The position numbers and the translations under genes were made by a program. Below are positions 6,011-7,821 of a stretch of 7,821 nt of DNA, in pieces; positions within the stretch are counted from its first letter, which is position 1, and the number at the start of each line of letters is the position of its first letter. Below the pieces are notes generated by a model. It saw only the letters and a list, made by a program, of their open reading frames with translations. It was not told the DNA's origin and searched no databases. Where the stretch lies: contig JAISJX010000016.1 of NCBI GenBank assembly GCA_031261145.1, forward strand, positions 1-7,821, in the 5' to 3' direction. The DNA comes from Tannerella sp. Lineage in GTDB: Bacteria > Bacteroidota > Bacteroidia > Bacteroidales > Tannerellaceae.

Positions 6011-7130
6011 ATGATAACTTCAGACCAATTACACGATGTATTGGAACGCGAGCAAGCGTTGAGGGGGTACCTTTGACGTTGATGCTAAGACGATCCAATT
6101 AGAAGAAGAAGAATTACGTACTCAAGACCCTGGTTTTTGGGAAGATACCAAGCGGGCGGAAACGCAGATGAAAATAGTGAAAGACCTGAAAAAGTGGATT
6201 GAGCTATACAAAGAGCTGCACGATGCCGCCGAAGAGTTAAATCTGGCGTACGACTATGTGAAAGAAGGCATTCTCTCGGAAGAAGAGCTTGATGCCGCCT
6301 TTGCGCACGCATTAGAATTGCTTGAAAACCTGGAATTTCGGAATATGCTTCGGGAAGAAGCCGACCAGATGAGTTGCGTCCTGAAAATCAATTCCGGAGC
6401 AGGCGGCACCGAAAGCCAGGACTGGGCGTCGATGCTGATGCGAATGTATATGCGTTGGGCGGAAGCAAACAATTACAAACTGACAATCAGCAACCTGCAA
6501 GATGGCGACGAAGCCGGTATCAAGACCGTAACGATGCAAATCGAAGGGGATTATGCCTACGGTTACCTGAAAGGTGAGAACGGCGTACACCGCTTAGTAC
6601 GAGTTTCGCCCTATAATGCTCAGGGTAAGCGGATGACCTCGTTTGCTTCCGTCTTTGCGACCCCGTTAGTGGACGATTCGATTGAGATTGCAGTTAATCC
6701 GGCAGACTACACCTGGGATACGTTCCGTTCAGGGGGCGCCGGTGGACAGAATGTGAACAAGGTTGAGACCGGCGTCCGTCTGCGTTACAATTACAAAGAC
6801 CCCGAAACCGGCGAAACGCGCGAGATTCTGATAGAAAACACCGAAACCCGTTCGCAAACCGACAACCGCGAGAATGCGATGCGCTTGCTCCGTTCCATGC
6901 TGTACGACATGGCTTTACAGCGTCGCTTAGCCGAGAAAAGCAAGATTGAAGCCGGGAAAAAGAAAATCGAGTGGGGTTCCCAAATCCGCAGTTACGTGTT
7001 CGACGACCGCCGCGTGAAAGACCATCGCACCAACTTCCAGACTTCCGACGTAAACGGTGTAATGGACGGAAAAATAGATGGTTTCATCAAAGCATACCTG
7101 ATGGAATTTGCGGAGAAAGCAAAGGAATAA
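6011..7130 (+). CDS. prfB: Peptide chain release factor 2, expressed through a programmed +1 frameshift
   Basis: RF2 recognises UGA and UAA stops in the ribosome and triggers peptide release. Translation starts at ATG 6011, reads 21 codons to CTT, then meets in-frame TGA at 6074. Skipping the T at 6074 continues at GAC 6075 and gives a 372-residue protein, close to the 365 residues of E. coli RF2. The joined sequence is colinear with RF2 throughout: N-terminal helices, the G-T-E-S-Q-D-W segment, the stop-recognition tripeptide as S-P-Y (about 199-201; S-P-F in E. coli), and the G-G-Q hydrolysis motif (244-246). The residue matching E. coli Thr246 is Ser240, as in most bacteria. The frameshift lets RF2 control its own level: when RF2 is scarce, pausing at UGA favours slippage. 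No separate promoter box is seen in the 35-base gap after SulP, so shared transcription is plausible. The frame is also open from ATG 6168, but a start there would drop conserved N-terminal sequence. Confidence 0.96.
6062..6077 (+). promoter_or_regulatory. prfB programmed +1 frameshift site
   Basis: AGGGGG (6062-6067) is followed by a three-base spacer TAC, the slippery CTT T (6071-6074) and TGA C (6074-6077). This is the classical autoregulatory RF2 cassette: a Shine-Dalgarno-like element pairs with 16S rRNA, tRNA-Leu slips from CTT to TTT, and UGA followed by C is a weak terminator. It differs from the E. coli element as I remember it only by TAC instead of TAT before CTT. Confidence 0.95.
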
Positions 7131-7191
7131 TTTTTGCCCTTTCCACGACGAACTTTTTTAAAAAAAACAGTCAAAAATAAAATAATAAGGT

Positions 7192-7199
7192 TATCTTTG
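7192..7199 (+). promoter_or_regulatory. Candidate -7 box of the Fic-family gene
   Basis: TATCTTTG is a perfect TAnnTTTG match. The expected -33 position (about 7168-7172) reads CAGTC and is not a good TTTG, so only half of the promoter is supported. Transcription would start near 7206 with a leader of about 60 bases, which contains the inverted repeat TTCGGA (7227-7232) / TCCGAA (7245-7250) followed by a run of A. Confidence 0.45.
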
Positions 7200-7264
7200 C
7201 AGTATTAATTTCAAAAGAAATCAACGTTCGGACAATTGGCGTTATCCGAAAAAAAACAGGGAAT

Positions 7265-7821
7265 ATGTTGCATATTAGAAACATAGTAATCACGCCGCAA
7301 ATGCTGACGCAAATCGCGGAGTTGGACGAGTTCAAGGGCGCTTGGACGAGTTTTGCCCGTTTGCGCCCCGAACAACTCAAATCGCTCAAAAAAATATCAA
7401 CCATCGAATCAATCGGCTCGTCCAACCGTATCGAAGGCAATAAATTGACCGATGCCGAAGTGGAAGAATTGCTTTCGCATATCCATAAAAAATCGTTCAA
7501 GTCGCGCGATGAGGAAGAAGTGGCCGGTTATGCCGAACTGATGAATACAATTTTTGACGATTTTCCGGTCATTCCGCTTTCGGAAAACTACATTAAACAA
7601 CTGCATAAAATTCTGTTGCAATATGTTAGTAAGGACGAGCGGCACCGTGGCGAATACAAGAAAATTTCCAATTCCGTTGCGGCTTTTGATGCCGACGGCA
7701 AGGAAATCGGCATTGTATTTGAAACTGCAACGCCTTTTGATACGCCCCTACTGATGGAAGAACTCGCGGAATGGACACGCAAAAATCTGGATGACCCTTT
7801 TTTGCACCCGTTGCTTGTAAT
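7265..7821 (+). CDS. Fic-family protein, N-terminal part (truncated by the window edge)
   Basis: The frame runs 185 codons from the first in-frame ATG to the right edge without a stop; the nearest upstream in-frame stop is at 7178. Fic proteins transfer AMP or another nucleotide phosphate to hydroxyl side chains of target proteins. The visible part matches the N-terminal region of class II Fic proteins. I-G-S-S-N-R-I-E-G-N (50-59) contains the inhibitory motif S-x-x-x-E-G, whose Glu57 would block ATP binding in the resting state, and H-R-G-E-Y-K (127-132) resembles the conserved segment of the Fic core. The catalytic H-P-F-x-x-G-N-G-R motif is not in the window; by comparison with relatives it should lie shortly after the final H-P-L-L-V. 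Activity therefore cannot be judged. Some relatives also have a C-terminal helix-turn-helix. AGGG lies only three bases before the ATG, too close for a normal ribosome binding site. Confidence 0.85.
   Translation, partial: MLHIRNIVITPQMLTQIAELDEFKGAWTSFARLRPEQLKSLKKISTIESIGSSNRIEGNKLTDAEVEELLSHIHKKSFKSRDEEEVAGYAELMNTIFDDFPVIPLSENYIKQLHKILLQYVSKDERHRGEYKKISNSVAAFDADGKEIGIVFETATPFDTPLLMEELAEWTRKNLDDPFLHPLLV

Noticed and set aside
6074..6076. prfB as a frameshifted pseudogene or sequencing error
   Set aside because: The stop sits exactly in the CTT-TGA-C context with AGGGGG three bases upstream of CTT, the known programmed site, and the rest of the gene is intact.
6168..6170. ATG 6168 as the start of release factor 2
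   Set aside because: It would remove conserved N-terminal residues and ignore the complete frameshift cassette at 6062-6077 with an ATG at 6011.
7153..7168. T6-A8 stretch after prfB as an intrinsic terminator
   Set aside because: The possible stem is only A:T pairs with no GC-rich part and no separate T-tail, so it is not a convincing terminator.
7322..7352. Direct repeat TTGGACGAGTT (7322-7332 and 7342-7352)
   Set aside because: The copies are 20 bases apart, so they are read in different frames within the Fic coding region and give different residues; probably chance.
7171..7500. Minus-strand 109-residue open frame
   Set aside because: It overlaps the Fic gene start antisense. The plus-strand reading has the recognisable S-S-N-R-I-E-G-N motif, so the minus frame is a shadow.

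Overview
The window looks like a chromosomal segment from a member of the Bacteroidetes, most likely the order Bacteroidales. Four things suggest this: promoter boxes of the TAnnTTTG type with a TTG-containing box 19-20 bases upstream, start codons preceded by A-rich leaders rather than a clear Shine-Dalgarno sequence, the S9 peptidase subfamily, and the sequence character of the release factor. No rRNA, tRNA, CRISPR array or transposase gene is visible.

Layout, left to right. Bases 1-338 are an AT-rich intergenic region. It carries a plausible promoter for the first gene and two leftward promoter-like sequences. A leftward gene probably begins at base 28 and runs off the left edge. Bases 339-3128 (+) encode a secreted S9 (prolyl oligopeptidase family) serine peptidase with an intact Ser-Asp-His triad. 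Bases 3129-3351 separate this gene from a convergent one and are filled by two different palindromic repeats, one of them a 131-base nested inverted repeat. Bases 3352-3930 (-) encode a rubrerythrin. A 353-base divergent intergenic region follows, with promoter boxes for rubrerythrin and for the next gene. Bases 4284-5975 (+) encode a SulP-family anion transporter with a C-terminal STAS domain. Only 35 bases later, 6011-7130 (+) encode peptide chain release factor 2 (prfB), read through a programmed +1 frameshift at an in-frame TGA. Bases 7265 to the right edge (+) encode the N-terminal half of a Fic-family protein with a class II inhibitory motif.

The genes do not form an obvious pathway. 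They are mostly housekeeping or general-purpose functions: periplasmic peptide breakdown, peroxide defence, anion uptake, translation termination, and a Fic protein. SulP and prfB are close enough to be co-transcribed, but no functional link is evident. I found no convincing undescribed system. The most interesting items are the prfB recoding site, which has a strong Shine-Dalgarno-like element in a lineage that hardly uses such elements for initiation, and the stacked palindromic repeats between the convergent genes.
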